DNA of 64,000 nucleotides, taken from contig JAMKCF010000008.1 in assembly GCA_023634235.1 (NCBI GenBank), forward strand, positions 11,909,176 to 11,973,175. The letters run 5' to 3'. The translations under genes were made by a program, and so were the position numbers. The notes below the pieces were generated by a model. It did no database searches. It was given only the letters and a program-made list of their open reading frames with translations, and had not been told where the DNA came from. Positions 34,421 through 47,118 of the stretch are shown piece by piece; position 1 is the first letter of the stretch, and every line of letters starts with the position of its first letter. This DNA comes from Pisaster brevispinus (taxonomy: Eukaryota; Echinodermata; Asteroidea; Forcipulatida; Asteriidae).

Positions 34421-37400
34421 CAGTAAGCTTCCTTTCCGATATAGACAACCCAGGCCAAGACTTGCAAGTAAGCCATGCACAAGGAACATTTGATTGTAAA
34501 AACATCAGTTGGAAATTATGATTCAAATTGTGTGTACACAGTGTGTCATGTTCCCTGTCTGCAATAGCAATCATGTAATCTGATTCTCACTCTATGAAAA
34601 ATGGATCAGACTAACTTCGATAACAGGTATATATGAATGCAATGGAGAGAGAGAGAGGAAAGCAATTCAAACCAAGGTTGCTACACCATACATGTAAATG
34701 GTCTGTGAGCCTTCATTTGCCTGCGATAATGAGGAGCCGTATTCCGCTCTAGTAGTAAACGCCTTCATTGATATGCAGAGCAACAAGTCCCCATTGCATG
34801 CATGCATGAATACCGTAACCATTCTCCTCAATCCACACAGAATTCAGGAATAAGAACCCCGCAGCTCAATAAATAACATCCAAGCTTCCTCTTTGAGTAG
34901 GATAGTCAGCTTTGACGTCGGCATTCTTTCAAGATGTGAAGCACGCGGAAATTGCACTGGATGTGATGGTAATTAACATGCAGACAATAAATTAGGAAGT
35001 ACAAGAAAGCTCTTTGGATTAATTTACTCCAAGACAGTTCTGGCCATTATTCATGACATCTAATTTAGAACTCTCACTTTGTACTGGTATAAAATATAGG
35101 TGGACACACACAAAAACACACTTTATTATCTGTCTGGTTTGGTTGGTAAGACCTCGCCACAGCTACCTCTTTCTGTACAATCAGCAATTTCAAAGATTGT
35201 CATTCTTGTGAACTTCAGAAATTACTATACAAATTTTGAAATAACGAGTTTTGAATCGCCATTTGAAGTTTGAATTATAAGTGTCTGAATTAAACTTTGA
35301 ATTACAGATTTAAAAATCAACAGTCATTTCCTGTTTGTTTGGTGGGGTATTTTGTATTCAAATAAGCACAAACAAGTTCCAAATGACACTTTCTTTAATC
35401 AACAATTCATTTTAATCTGTTGAACTGAAGCTCAAAAACAAACCTTTTTAAAGCACTTGTTTTCATCAAGCAAATTAAACAAAAATGCTGTTATTAACCA
35501 AAGATTTTTTCCTTTGATTGTTGATATCAAGATTATTTTCTTGAAACCTACAGACACCTTGCACAGGTCGAAATCACTGAGGTCATGGGAATGTCCGTGC
35601 AATTATGTACACGCCACTCAATAATATCAGCCAATGATGGGTCAAGTTCTGTTGACCCCAGTAAAGCCACTGTTCGAGACTGTGACATTATCAGCACGGG
35701 GTCTATTTCAATTTCGGAAAGACAAAACTACAGCATATATTAAAAACAACCCTTATTATTATTATTTTTACTTGTTTTTTTTTTGTTTTTTTCTTTCTCT
35801 CTCGCAAGAAAAATAATAATCTTGTTAACTTAATTCCTTTTCCTATTTTATTGTAAATTCTCACTGCTGTTGTTTTTTAACTTTGTAATTTTGTCCGTCT
35901 TTTTATATGTCATTATTCTCCTGCAATTTGACCCTCGTTCACCATAGGAGAACTTTTTAGCATAAACCATTAAGTGAATAAATATGTAACTGTCACAAGT
36001 AATGTTTTAAAAAAATGTTTAATGTAATGTATTGGACGAAAAAATACCATGTCAATTTGCAAATAATTTATGTTTTGGGATTTTTGTTTACAGAGTTGCA
36101 GCCAGCTTGATTTTCATCTATTTAAATCAATGCAAGTAAACAGAGGCTAGGCTGATTCAAGCAAAACAGTCCAATCGTGTCGTCTCCATCTTTGTATTGT
36201 GGCGTCACATGTTTACAAAAGAGCCACAGAGTCTGGACTTCATGCAGGCACGATTTGTACACAGCTCAATGGAAGAACACATAATATTTTATATCTTCAA
36301 CTTTTGATATTAAGAAAAGAGGCACATCTCAAAACCTGTTCAGCTGTTTGTTTTAAAACTCTTAAACTGATAAGGAAATAATGATACCGAAGGTAAAACT
36401 TCCCATATGACCAGTATACAAGGTTGCTCTTTTTGTAAACATAGGCTACATGGATTGTACAGGAAACATCACCGTGGTTAATAGCCATATACAGATGATT
36501 TTCATTAGGACTTCCCAAGGGTATACCAAATCAAAGCCAAATGGTTGCCAGTTTTGTGCCTTCTGTAGATCAAAACATTATTCTGAAATTAACCAGTTTA
36601 ATGACCCTTTACAATTGTTCATCCATAAAAGAAGAAAGAAAAAAAAGTTCCAGATGAAGCGGGCATGCAGCCGCCATGTTGGTTTGGCACCCGGCAGTCT
36701 GAGTACTTAACCAAGGGCCACTTGTGTGGGTGAGTGCTCATTATTGCAAGGTGTTACTTTGTCATTATTAGAAAACCCTTTCGACGCTGGCGCTCCGAGG
36801 GGGCTTGTCTTCAGCCGCTGCCGCATCTCAGATGAGAGGAAAATTAGTCCTTAACATCTACCACTGCGATATAATAAAAAAGAAACCACATAATAGGGAC
36901 TTATCTCTTGGGCGATTCGACTTGGGGGGAGATCTGCTGGATTTACTGGGGGCCATCACGAGACAGCCGTGTCTGCCGCTGCTTATTGTAAATGGTAATT
37001 TTTTTTGTGTCTTCCGTCAGTTTGAAGTCTCTGCACACCGCACTCTCATGCGGATAATTTATTCCTCCGACAATTATTCATGATCATCAATAGCACCTAA
37101 TCTGCTCTGAGCTATACAATATTTATACAAGATTTGAATACAATTAATGAAGGAGAGGTTTATGTCCCCAAACTACAAAGGGAAACAAGAACATTCTTAA
37201 ACCAAAACCCCAAACCCATCGAACAAATTTCAGCATCTTGATTATTTAGGAACTGTGCAATGGCCATTTCAACAAGACTGCCATTTCTGAATTCTCCTAA
37301 AGACGTTACTACAACTGTCCTTTTCAGAACCCAACACAGCTAAAAACTGGGTTATTTAATCACATAGTCTCACCACAAACGTCGGTTTTAAAGAATGCTT

Positions 37401-38506
37401 TTCAATGACTATTCAGTATTCCCTTCTTAGTCCAAACTTAAAATATATGCAACTCCCTAGTCCCTGATAGATTGTGCAATCACAGTAACTGGTACCTGAC
37501 AACACTTTCATAATTTACCAATATTTCATATCTAATATTTCATATTTAACATCGCCAAGTTCAGTCTGCCTAATTTATAGGAATGTATCGCATTGAATGA
37601 ATAATAATCATGCTCAGATGGAAGGAGAGGAAGAATCAATTAACATTTTTTAACATAAAATATTAGTGTAGTTTCATCTACTGATACCTGTGTAAGTTTC
37701 TTATAGACCATAGGTCCTCACACGCAAACACTACTCAGAGGAAACGTGTTTCACTAGTGTTACAGTTCTTCAAGTAATTCAGTTGGTATTGAAATATATC
37801 GCTCATTTCAAAATCAACCTTTGTAAAATTTATCTCCTTTATGCAAAATGATAGTAATAGGATTTCTATAATTATCAATATTTGGATTAAATTGTTGAAA
37901 TCAAGATAGCATACCAAAAAAATTAAAATAGAATTAAAGAAATTATATACTTTCTCAGCCCATGTTCGCAGTTTGGGGAAAATTTGAAAAGAGAAACAAA
38001 AAAGACCTCATAAAAGATGTCTGATTGCACGTAAGTTGCATATATGGTACTTCTTAAAGATTGAAACCGGCAAATTACCGCTGTATGTATAACCCTGCAC
38101 ACAATTACTGTTTGTCCCCCCCCCCCCCCCCCCCCCGTCATTATTATCTGCAAAACATGTTCTGAATTTGTTACATCAAAGCAAAATGAATTGATAAATG
38201 CTGTTTTTATCTTGTACATACCTACAAGACAATGGTAATACCAACAGGGGAGGGTCATGTTGGTGCAACCCAAAATATTCCTGTTCAGTATTAATGTTTT
38301 ATTTTGCATTTAACTTTACTCTGTTAAAAGCAGAAATTCAACAACTTGCAAATAAAACAATAGTAAATGTTTCTATAGCAATAATTAATGTTATTAATGC
38401 ATTTTAATGTCTTAGAAGTTTTTATCAGTTCATGGAATAAAAATGGGGTGTGTGTGACTTCAAAAAATAAAATCACACAAATCACTTTGATTCATCATTT
38501 CTGAAT

Positions 38507-38608
38507 TAAAACAGTTTCACTTATTGATCAATAAAACAACTTCACTTAGTGATCAGTAAAACAATTTCACTTATCGATCAGTAAAACAAAAATTCACTTA
38601 TTGATCAA
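38507..38608 (+). repeat. Tandem repeat, four copies of a 25-base unit
   Basis: TAAAACAATTTCACTTATTG plus ATCAG repeats four times with few changes; each unit contains the palindrome TGATCA or CGATCA. Confidence 0.75.
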
Positions 38609-39041
38609 AGAATTTAAAAACACACATATTGCACTTTGAAAGGTTTAAGCCTTCTTAAAACCCTGTTATGTTTGTTTCTTTTTAAACCTTGCATCAAAAA
38701 AGCTTCTTTGGCCAGAATGCTACAGATTCAAAGAGTTTTATGACAAATAATATATATTCAGTTGACATGGGGATGACTGACTTAATCTGGATGAAGAGTG
38801 TTGGGGTGCATAAAGTACTGAAATGAAAAAAATGTGGTTTGCTTGCAGAGAACTACAGTACATGACCTTCTGCTTGAGATGGACAACAACATGGACAGAA
38901 GTGCAATTTTAGAGATAAATGGACCAGATAATTCAATGCCGACGGCAAGATAAAAATAGACAGAGTGAGAGAGAGTGGCAAAAAATAACACTACACAAAA
39001 CATACAATCAGACGTGCGCTGGAAACTCTGTTTTGACCTAC

Positions 39042-39275
39042 CTTCTTGATGGAGACAATTTCCACAATCGAAGTTGAAAATCTCAACACACAAGACAGGC
39101 CTCTCCGAGTCCGAATGCACTTCTTACATTTCCCGGGTGCACACACACAGCTTGCGGCTGGCACACAGTGCTGGGTCACTCACGTACAGCTTCTCAGGTG
39201 CAACTAACGATCGCCACAAATTCAACACTGAAATGCCCACATCAAATAAGAGCAATTCCATCGTCTATATATACA
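39042..39275 (-). other. Candidate TATA promoter plus non-coding first exon with strong donor
   Basis: On the minus strand a TATATATAG box (39265-39273) is followed, about 220 bases on, by a strong donor, AAG|GTAGGT (exon end 39042, intron from 39041). The segment between has mixed base composition and no dispersed repeat that I recognise. A perfect CRE lies about 370 bp upstream. It could be a distal 5' UTR exon of the SMPD3-like gene, whose coding exon has an acceptor 12 kb downstream on the same strand. Joining the two would end the short upstream frame at once, as expected for a leader. This is inference only. Confidence 0.3.
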
Positions 39276-39637
39276 TGCGTTCCTCACTCAAGACATCTTA
39301 CCCTGTAAATTTGCCTCATTGCGCCCGGTGATCAGTGGGAGAACACACGCACATACAAGTAACAACATCATTGATTCAAGCAGAAATGCCTGGTAAACGT
39401 GCACAATGCACACGACTTCGGTGTGATTGTCTCTATTGCCCATGCACACACACAGCGTGGTTTATCAACACGGATTCACAGTGCATTCACCACCTTGTTA
39501 CAAGTAGCAGTACACGATCACGTTGTGTTAGGCTAAGCTGTAAACAAGCTCAGATTAAATTGAGCAGTTTTCGTCATCACAGACGAATGGAGAAAGAGTA
39601 CATCCACCAGGATGGGAGAGCCGTAATGATGCCACAA

Positions 39638-39645
39638 TGACGTCA
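39638..39645. promoter_or_regulatory. Perfect palindromic CRE (TGACGTCA)
   Basis: An exact CREB/ATF site lies about 370 bp upstream (minus-strand sense) of the TATA box at 39265-39273. A single 8-mer can occur by chance, so it matters mainly as part of the candidate promoter. Confidence 0.35.
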
Positions 39646-40775
39646 ATGTCATTAATGACAAATAGTCTCCCATGAATGAACAATATAAATGCAAGACAAA
39701 TTTAAGAGTGACTTGTTTACAACGAGGTCCCATGCCCCTCGCCAGCTGTGTCTGTTATCTCATCCATTCTAATTGAGTCGTTAACTATCCCCCTACATGT
39801 AATTGAGAAGCTTCAAGCTTTTCATGATAAATATCAGAGACAAAAGCTATAGTGTTGCTTATAAACAACTTGAATCCAACTTGTTTTTATTAAATTTGTC
39901 CATGCTTCCTTTCTCCAATCAGAATATCATAACGTGGTAGGGAGCTCAATACATGTCTTATCTGTATTAACAGCATTTTAGTACAGCACCTTTTCCAGAG
40001 GTTACAAAGCGCTTACAACAAAAGCAAATGAAAAACAATGAGAAAAACTTATCCAACAAACAAATGAGCTGCAATTAAAAAGATGCTTTTTGTCAAACTC
40101 TCCCTATCTTGGTAAACTCATTGAAAAAGCAGTTTCATCCCCTCTCACCGCATATATATTGAATCAAACCATACTTATTCAATAAAACCAAACTAACAAC
40201 ATCACTAAGTTATATTAAATTCAAGACAGCCAGTTGAGAGAGCTTGATGCTCATTCTGTAATAACCCACAGGTTTAATATGGTAATTAGATTTTGACAAT
40301 CGCCAGGTGATATAAATTACTTTGAGATTTAGTCAGAAGAAGAAAAAAAAACCACTTTCAAAATCAACAGACATTTGGAATAATGCATTGACCGGGGGGG
40401 GGGGGGGGGGGGGTAATAACAAATGCAAGAGCGTGGCTTAAGCAGATATAGGGTTAGTACTATAGCAGTTATTGTCAAAGTATATTATTGGTTTTTGGAA
40501 GAGTAAATCAACTCACATCCTCTAGCTTTCAATAAAAAATCATACAACCTACAATACTTGAAAAATGGCCTTAAATTCGAAGGTGGCGTTCAAGCGAAAA
40601 AAGAAAAAAAGAAAGCGTTTGTTTGTCACAAATTGTTTGTGCACATGATAGTCAAGTGTTTATATTGATTCAGGCAATGGTGATAAGGAATAGTGATTTG
40701 GAGGTCGTATGTCACATTATAGAGTATGAGGACTTTCTGGAGGACTGGTGCTGATAAAATTTTACAATTTGAATA

Positions 40776-40803
40776 TTTGTTTGTTTGTTTGTTTGTTTGT
40801 TTT
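40776..40803 (+). repeat. (TTTG)n microsatellite
   Basis: Six or seven TTTG units are followed by a T-rich tract. Confidence 0.85.
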
Positions 40804-41563
40804 TTGGTTTTTTTTCATTTATCCATAGTTAGTTCTCACATCATTTATATGAAGCTTGTTTGGATTGTTCATATTTACGGGAAGGTTGACAACCTTGAAG
40901 TGTGCATTTCTAAATGTGTTACCTTTTTACTTTTGTTAGCATTGGTGGGGCTGTAAGGTCCTTTCAATCATCCTTCTTTGTTTACCTAAATTTGTAATCA
41001 GCAACTTTTTTCAACGATGCTTTTTGTGCTACTTAGTATCTAGTTCCACTGTTTCAGAATGTTTTAGTCATTTTTTGCTCTTTTGGTCCAGTATTTTCAG
41101 GTATTATCGTTTTACAATTGTGTTTTCTTTATTAATTTACTTACTTTTGTCAATTATAAAAAATTTATTAACACGTAAACTTAAGTCTTTTTAACTACTG
41201 TAAGGTAATTTTGAGTCAAATAATAAACCTATATGAATTGAAAAAAATAGTAAATATAAAAAAACTTTGAAAAACTTTGGTGATATGTAAAGTTAAATTT
41301 CCCCTTTAGCCTTGCCCATTTTGCATTTGCCTTTGTAGATTGTGGCGTGTGCAAGGCATAGCATTTTTTGTATTAGTTCATTTATCTATTTTTGAGAAAT
41401 GGAGTAAAATAGATAATAACAAAAAAAATCAATGCGCTTTGAATTCCCACCCCCTCCCCTTGATAGTTTACTGGCCCTGTGCTCTGTTTTTAAAGGTAAA
41501 ATACAATAGTATTGTTACAGTGGTTTATGCAAGCTTCCGGTATTTAAGTTTAATATTATTCGA

Positions 41564-41710
41564 TGCAGCATGAGTTGCGATAATGATTTGAATTCATCTC
41601 ATTGATCATGATGTCATAGGTAGCATTCAATCATTAATGCAGCATGAGTTGCGATAATGATTTGAATTCATCTCATTGATCATGATGTAAAGGTAGCATT
41701 CAATCATTAA
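41564..41710 (+). repeat. Recent tandem duplication (74 + 73 bases)
   Basis: Two nearly identical copies (41564-41637 and 41638-41710) begin TGCAGCATGAGTTGCGATAA and end CAATCATTAA. They differ at one short spot (GTCATAGG versus GTAAAGG), which indicates a recent duplication. Confidence 0.85.
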
Positions 41711-41769
41711 TGCCTATGCCATTACTTGTTATCCACAGCTCATTTTATTCCTGTTAATTTTTTATACAT

Positions 41770-42042
41770 TTTTTATATTAATTCTTGTTGTGAAGCCAAT
41801 GATTCTCAGAAAAGTGAACTTAATCACCATACTTAGCCTAGAACCCCATGGAGAGAAGACCAGGAAGGAAGTTTCAAAGTTAGACGTGGGAGGAAAACTC
41901 TACAGTATTATTTCAGGGAATACCCACGCAATCAGGCAGGGGCTGAAAACCCAATCCACATAGCGTCCTCGGTGGGATTGGAATCGGGGTCTCAGAGGTA
42001 GAAGGCGAGGCAAGATACTTCTATGCCAACCAAACCGCCTAT
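41770..42042 (-). mobile_element. SINE family B, reverse copy
   Basis: GTGAACTTAATCACCATACT, CCCCATGGAGAGAAGACCAG, GACGTGGGAGGAAAACTC and GGCTGAAAACCCAATCCACA match the copy at 29400-29672 block for block. Confidence 0.75.
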
Positions 42043-42474
42043 AAGGTATAAATCCACATTGGTTCCCAACAGCTTGACCACATGGTAAGACAACTCAGAA
42101 CCTTCTACATACATCATTTAATCCCCTCATTTGCAGAAAGGGTGAGGGAATACCTCTAAGTTTCAGCTACTTGATTTAATGTGAAACACAAAATGTGAAA
42201 GGATGAGCAAAATGCTATCTTGCCTGCCAGGAAATGCCTTGAAATGCTCAAGGTGACCCAGTATGTAAACAAGGTGACATAAATAAAATGATGTATGCTT
42301 TAAAGCTGATGCTGGAACAGTGACTGCATAAAACCAATGCTATGTTTGCACAACTCATGAAATGTGTGTGCTTTTCTAATGATGTAGTTAGCACGTTGGC
42401 TAGCTGTGACTTGATGCATGATTTGTATTTGCTGTTTTATTTTAACCTCCACAGTTAACAAACGCTTCTCTTAA

Positions 42475-42888
42475 AGGTATAGGTCATAGATTGGTTTTTG
42501 TCAACGTAATGCTGATTTATACAAACATTTATATAGAAAGACGCAATAAAAGTTTCAGATGAATACAGTGTTTACTTGTTGAGAAAGCAGCCAAAATTAT
42601 TACGGTATTTTCACAAAAACATCAAATCCATCCACACTTAGCCAGGTGACCACGTGCGTACCAACCGTACGTCACAGCATTTGGACAAACGACACCAACC
42701 CTCAGAAATCTGAGAAATAATTTATGCATGAATCGTTTCTCTGATTCAAATGTTTTGGGTGAAAATTTTACCAAACCATATTACTTCGAAGGGAATCCTT
42801 TATCAAAATAATAATCTATCAACAGCTGCAGTGCATCTTACCAAGTTAGTTTTTGGGGGATATTAATTTTTGGAGTAGTTAGGGGCCA
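42475..42888. mobile_element. TTAA MITE family M2, copy truncated on the right
   Basis: It begins with TTAA (42471-42474) then AGGTATAGGTCATAGATTGG, as at the ends of the copy at 45012. It includes the palindromic AATCTGAGAAATAATTTATG / CATGAATCGTTTCTCTGATT region. The right terminus is missing: the match stops where an unrelated GGGGCCATTCAGAATAG sequence (family of 33285-33686) begins. Confidence 0.65.
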
Positions 42889-43596
42889 TTCAGAATAGTC
42901 AATGTTAAAAAATTATTTTCGAAATTGTTTTGACATTATTAACAGCAATGCTAACACTCAAACTTATAAAAGGGGTTAACATCGATCAAAACAGAAAACC
43001 AATGACACTATTCAAGAGTCACAACATTTGCATTACAATACTATAACTACTGAGACAAGAAATAGACCCTAATGCCAATAGTAACACTAAACTTGCAATG
43101 GTCGGCGTCTGCGTGTATAAAATAAAAACCATTAAAATGAACAGCTGCATGCTGACTTCTCAAACGTGTAATAGGTTTTTTCTTTCCAGGTCAGTTTAAA
43201 CTGATATCATTATCTTTGAAAGCTATAGGGACTCGATGATAAGCAAACACAGAGTGATGTATAAACCTGAGTCGACCAACTGTTCGCATCAAGAAACGAA
43301 TTTGAACTTACTCGGTGCACTTTTTTGCATAAAAATTCATCGACTGCAGTTCAAATGTAGGCTTACAAAATATAAGTCTGAATCATTCTAGTGGAAAAAA
43401 TGGGAGGCCTTTCTTCTGTTAAATTAACCAAGGATATTAACCAAAGGGATCTGTTTGTTTTGACAAGGATATCCCTGCTTCACTTTTGTGCAAACCAATG
43501 GGGTTGTCACTAAAAAAAATGTTGAAATAATGGGAGAACAAAGTGAAGAACTCAATTTATGGGGTCGATGAACATGGGTGTGTGTGGGTAGGTATA

Positions 43597-44091
43597 GGGT
43601 CATTCCGTGCCAACTCACCTAAAATCCTGAACAGGTCACACATATGCACCTAGTTTATGACCAAATGTAATATAAAAGCAATCGGACATTTCACTTGGGC
43701 TCTAGGGGGTTTCAACAATTATGAAAAGTCATCACACAGGCTAAAATGTCTGTTTTTAAAGACCTACACCGTGGTATACAAATGACCTGTGCTACTTTTG
43801 ACAGTATAATTTAGTTGATAGGATACCAGATACCCTTCAAATTAATTTGTAGCTATATATCTTGTCTCCATTTGTAGATACAGACCTCTAAAAATGCCGA
43901 AAACACAAAAAGTCAATTTGAAGGGGCGGGGCTTAATTTTTTAGGGGGTCATATCTCAAAAATTATGAAGAGTAGGATTCTAAAATTTTGCGTGTGTTCA
44001 TGGCACCCATAGAGGATTGTTTAAAACAAAAATTAGCAAAATCTGAGACAGAGCCTGCCGACCCATCAGGTGAGTTGGCACGGAATGACCC
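43597..44091. mobile_element. 495 bp MITE with perfect 24-base inverted termini and TATA flanks
   Basis: The left end begins GGGTCATTCCGTGCCAACTC and the right end is its exact complement (GAGTTGGCACGGAATGACCC), identical over 24 bases. Both sides are flanked by TATA (43593-43596 and 44092-44095), consistent with a TA or TATA target duplication. Perfect termini indicate a young insertion. No ORF. Confidence 0.85.
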
Positions 44092-45011
44092 TATACACAT
44101 TCAAAACATGCACCTGTAAAAAGAGCGACAATAGGGTTCCTGGTTGGGTGAAGGTCCCCAGTTGGAAAGTATGTAGAAAAGCAATGAGAGCTGTTGCCAA
44201 CAATAATTAAAATACAAACAAAAGAGGTCCCAGATTACAGGTGTTTACCCATACAGAGCTACCTATGTTCTAAGCTTGTGCACAGACACCCACAAAGTTT
44301 TAATTTTGTATCCCTCATGTCTCCCAATAACCAAAAGGAGACAAGTTGATGCATAGAATCCTATAAGACTCCTATTTAGGAAATTTTTGAAGGGTGTAAA
44401 GAACTTAACCAAGTACATGGTTGATGAAGCCCGACTGGGTTAAGGTCCTGGTTTGCCATGGATGATCTTAGCTCCTGTTTGTTTTTCCATGGTATACTTA
44501 GCCGTAACTGCACATTTGTATGGACATCAGCCTTGGTTCAAGGGCATAGCTTGTTTTGGTGATGCCATGATGTCTATTTCTCCAACATGACACATTGTGC
44601 AGATTTGGTCATCAAAATTATACACTAAAGTAACTTAACTAAATTTCTACCACTTAGAAATAAGTATTCACCCAAAGGACCACTTAATAGTAGTCTAAAG
44701 ATCTTATTCAGGCCTTGTAGGTCCACTGCATCCGGATTTACCTGTGACATAATACAGTGAGACAGATTGATATAATCACTGGATTCTTCCCCCCTCAGCA
44801 AGAAATCTTTAAACCCAAGTCCACATAGGCCTATACAAGACTTCCCCAACAGTTGCCCTCAATCTTCCTCTTCATGTACATCATCTTGATGGCTACATCT
44901 CAGCTCTGAGCAGAGATTACTGTTGGATGTGATCTTCCAAGGGCAGCAAAAGCACACCGACAAGTGAACAATCAAAATCTCTTGCCTGAAACCATTTTAC
45001 TTATTAATTAA

Positions 45012-45419
45012 AGGTAGGATCATAGATTGGTCAATACTCCAAGAACAATGACCATAAAAAGACTTACTTGAGAAGCACTGCAACTGTTGATAATATAAAC
45101 TTTTTTGAGAAAGGACTCCCTTCAAAGTGTTATGATTTATGATTTCACCCCAAAACATTAGGATCTGAGAAACGAGTCATGCATGAATTGATTATCAGAT
45201 TTCACCAATGCTGCAGCCAGAGATGCTGTTGGAACCCTCTGTCACCTCGGCTAATCGAGGATGGATTTGTGAAAATACCGTGACAGTTTTTGCTGTATTC
45301 TCAGCAAGTGGACACTGTATTCACCTGAATACTTTCACATATGACTATTAATGTATCTTTCTTTTTAATTTTGACTATAAATCTGCAGTACCTTAACAAA
45401 AACCAATCTATGACCCTAC
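45012..45419. mobile_element. TTAA MITE family M2, full-length copy
   Basis: TTAA flanks both sides (45008-45011 and 45420-45423). The terminal inverted repeats read AGGTAGGATCATAGATTGGT at left, and ACCAATCTATGACCCTAC at right. It is 408 bp with no ORF. It is inverted relative to the copies at 10684 and 42475. Confidence 0.75.
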
Positions 45420-46934
45420 TTAAAGTAAATCAACTTTTCCCCACCTCACACACTTTATCCTCTCCACTTCAGTCCAACACTCAGGCATCTTGACAAGAAA
45501 CCCACGAAAAGAAGTCAGCATCATTAAGTTCTCAAATCCACTAAACACCAAATTGTTTAAGTCAACACAGAACACTTGGAAGTTGGAAACTCTTATACTC
45601 TATAGGGATGGATATCAATCCACTAATTACTGGCTAGTGGCTATGGCATGATACATGTACAACAGAAGACGTCCATAAATTCTGCCATCAAAATGTATAC
45701 CATGTATTAAATTGAAATGAAAAAAGATCGTGTTTTCCTAGTGGTTTCGAAAGCTACATAAACCTCTCTTGCTGAGGTACATTGCCCATTTGCACCAATA
45801 ACTATATCTTAAGAATTAAAATTATGCTAAATAGAAAACATGCCCCTTTAAAAAAAAAATAATAAAAAATGATAACTCAGTATTTTTAATACATGTTTTG
45901 TTATTTGGCTGGGCAACAACCTTTTAAATATTTGTTTCTACTCTGGGGATGTCTTAAAATTAATATAACAACATGTGTGTAGAAAATCACTTTCGAATAT
46001 TAACTCAATTTCCACTTTTTCACTTTCCAATGTACATACAAACTTCAGCTTGTCCATTTTCCAAAGTTCATATGATAGTGCATGGTTAAGTGGTTTAGAG
46101 ACTAAAGGTATTTTAAAATTTGACATTGGAGAGCATCATGAACATAATTAGTAAAAATTTAAATGTCTTTGACCCCAATTGATTTTTGCATACAACTGGT
46201 TTCCTTTCCCATCAACAGAAAAAACGGGAAAAAACAAGGGCCCTTAAAATGAGAGTATTTGAGGCTAATAAATCACACACGGGTCAAGGAATCCCGCATT
46301 ACCATGGTAACTAAGTAAGCAGAGGTGCAGGATATTGATCTTGGGATCATCTGGCTGCCGTTCAGTAGCGCCAAGTTTGCAGGATTGAATTGGCCTTAAA
46401 AGAGCCTACTATGCTATTGGGCATATAGTGCCTGCTGCTGCGATGCCTAGATGGTCAAACCATGATGAATAATAATAATAATAATAATACAGAGCATTTA
46501 TACAGTGCTCTAACTAACCACAGAAAGTCATCTTGACAGACAAACAGTGACAATCAAAGATACCAAATTATTTGGATGAAGAGGGTGGGCTATTTAATCT
46601 TTGGTCCATAATTTCCAGCTGTAATTGCTGTAATAATTACCTTGGATAGAAACAATCAATGTTATTCAACCAATTCCAAAATCAAGAAGGGATGGATGAA
46701 CAATTTTTAAAAATGTCTTTGCAAATGTTATCTTGATGCATTGTGACACAATGGCCAGAAGCATATGAAATCTGGTAAATGGACCCATGAAATGTCCTTG
46801 AATGAGGTAAAAATGGGTTTTGCTTATGCGTTTTGTAAAAAGAGTATAACATAATCAAGAAATAAGCATTTAAACCATATAATATGATTATATAGTACAA
46901 ACAGTAGTACAGTAAAGTGGGAAAACCCCAGATA

Positions 46935-47118
46935 CTGACTGTTTAAGGGCGCAGGTCTTGAACTTCGCTTTTGAAGAGGCAAAGCAATTTTTCTTTAGAA
47001 AGGGGCACTTCTATGAGCAAAATGTACATAGTGTACTGGAACTTTGCAAAGGTCACCACAGCAAAAGCGCATGGCACCACGGTAATTGCTATGGGTGCCA
47101 CGGTTTAATTTGGGCCTG
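46935..47118 (+). repeat. Dispersed repeat family F, diverged
   Basis: AAAGGGGCACTTCTATGAGC, GTACTGGAACTTTGCAAAGG and GTCACCACAGCAAAAGC share order with 50570-50735 (AAGGGCACTTCTATGAGGGG, CTGGAACATTTCAAGGGTCA). Function unknown. Confidence 0.45.

Larger units (their letters stand above)
28330..39041. other. Upstream of the SMPD3-like coding exon: repeats and possible regulatory DNA
   Basis: Besides the listed SINEs and MITE, two stretches look unlike repeats: 34720-34960 (TGCATGCATGCAT, TTGATATGCAGAG) and 36780-37090 (mid-GC, high complexity, TGATTTACTG-like and CAATTATTCATGATC motifs). They could be enhancers, judging only by composition. No coding exon seen. Confidence 0.4.
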
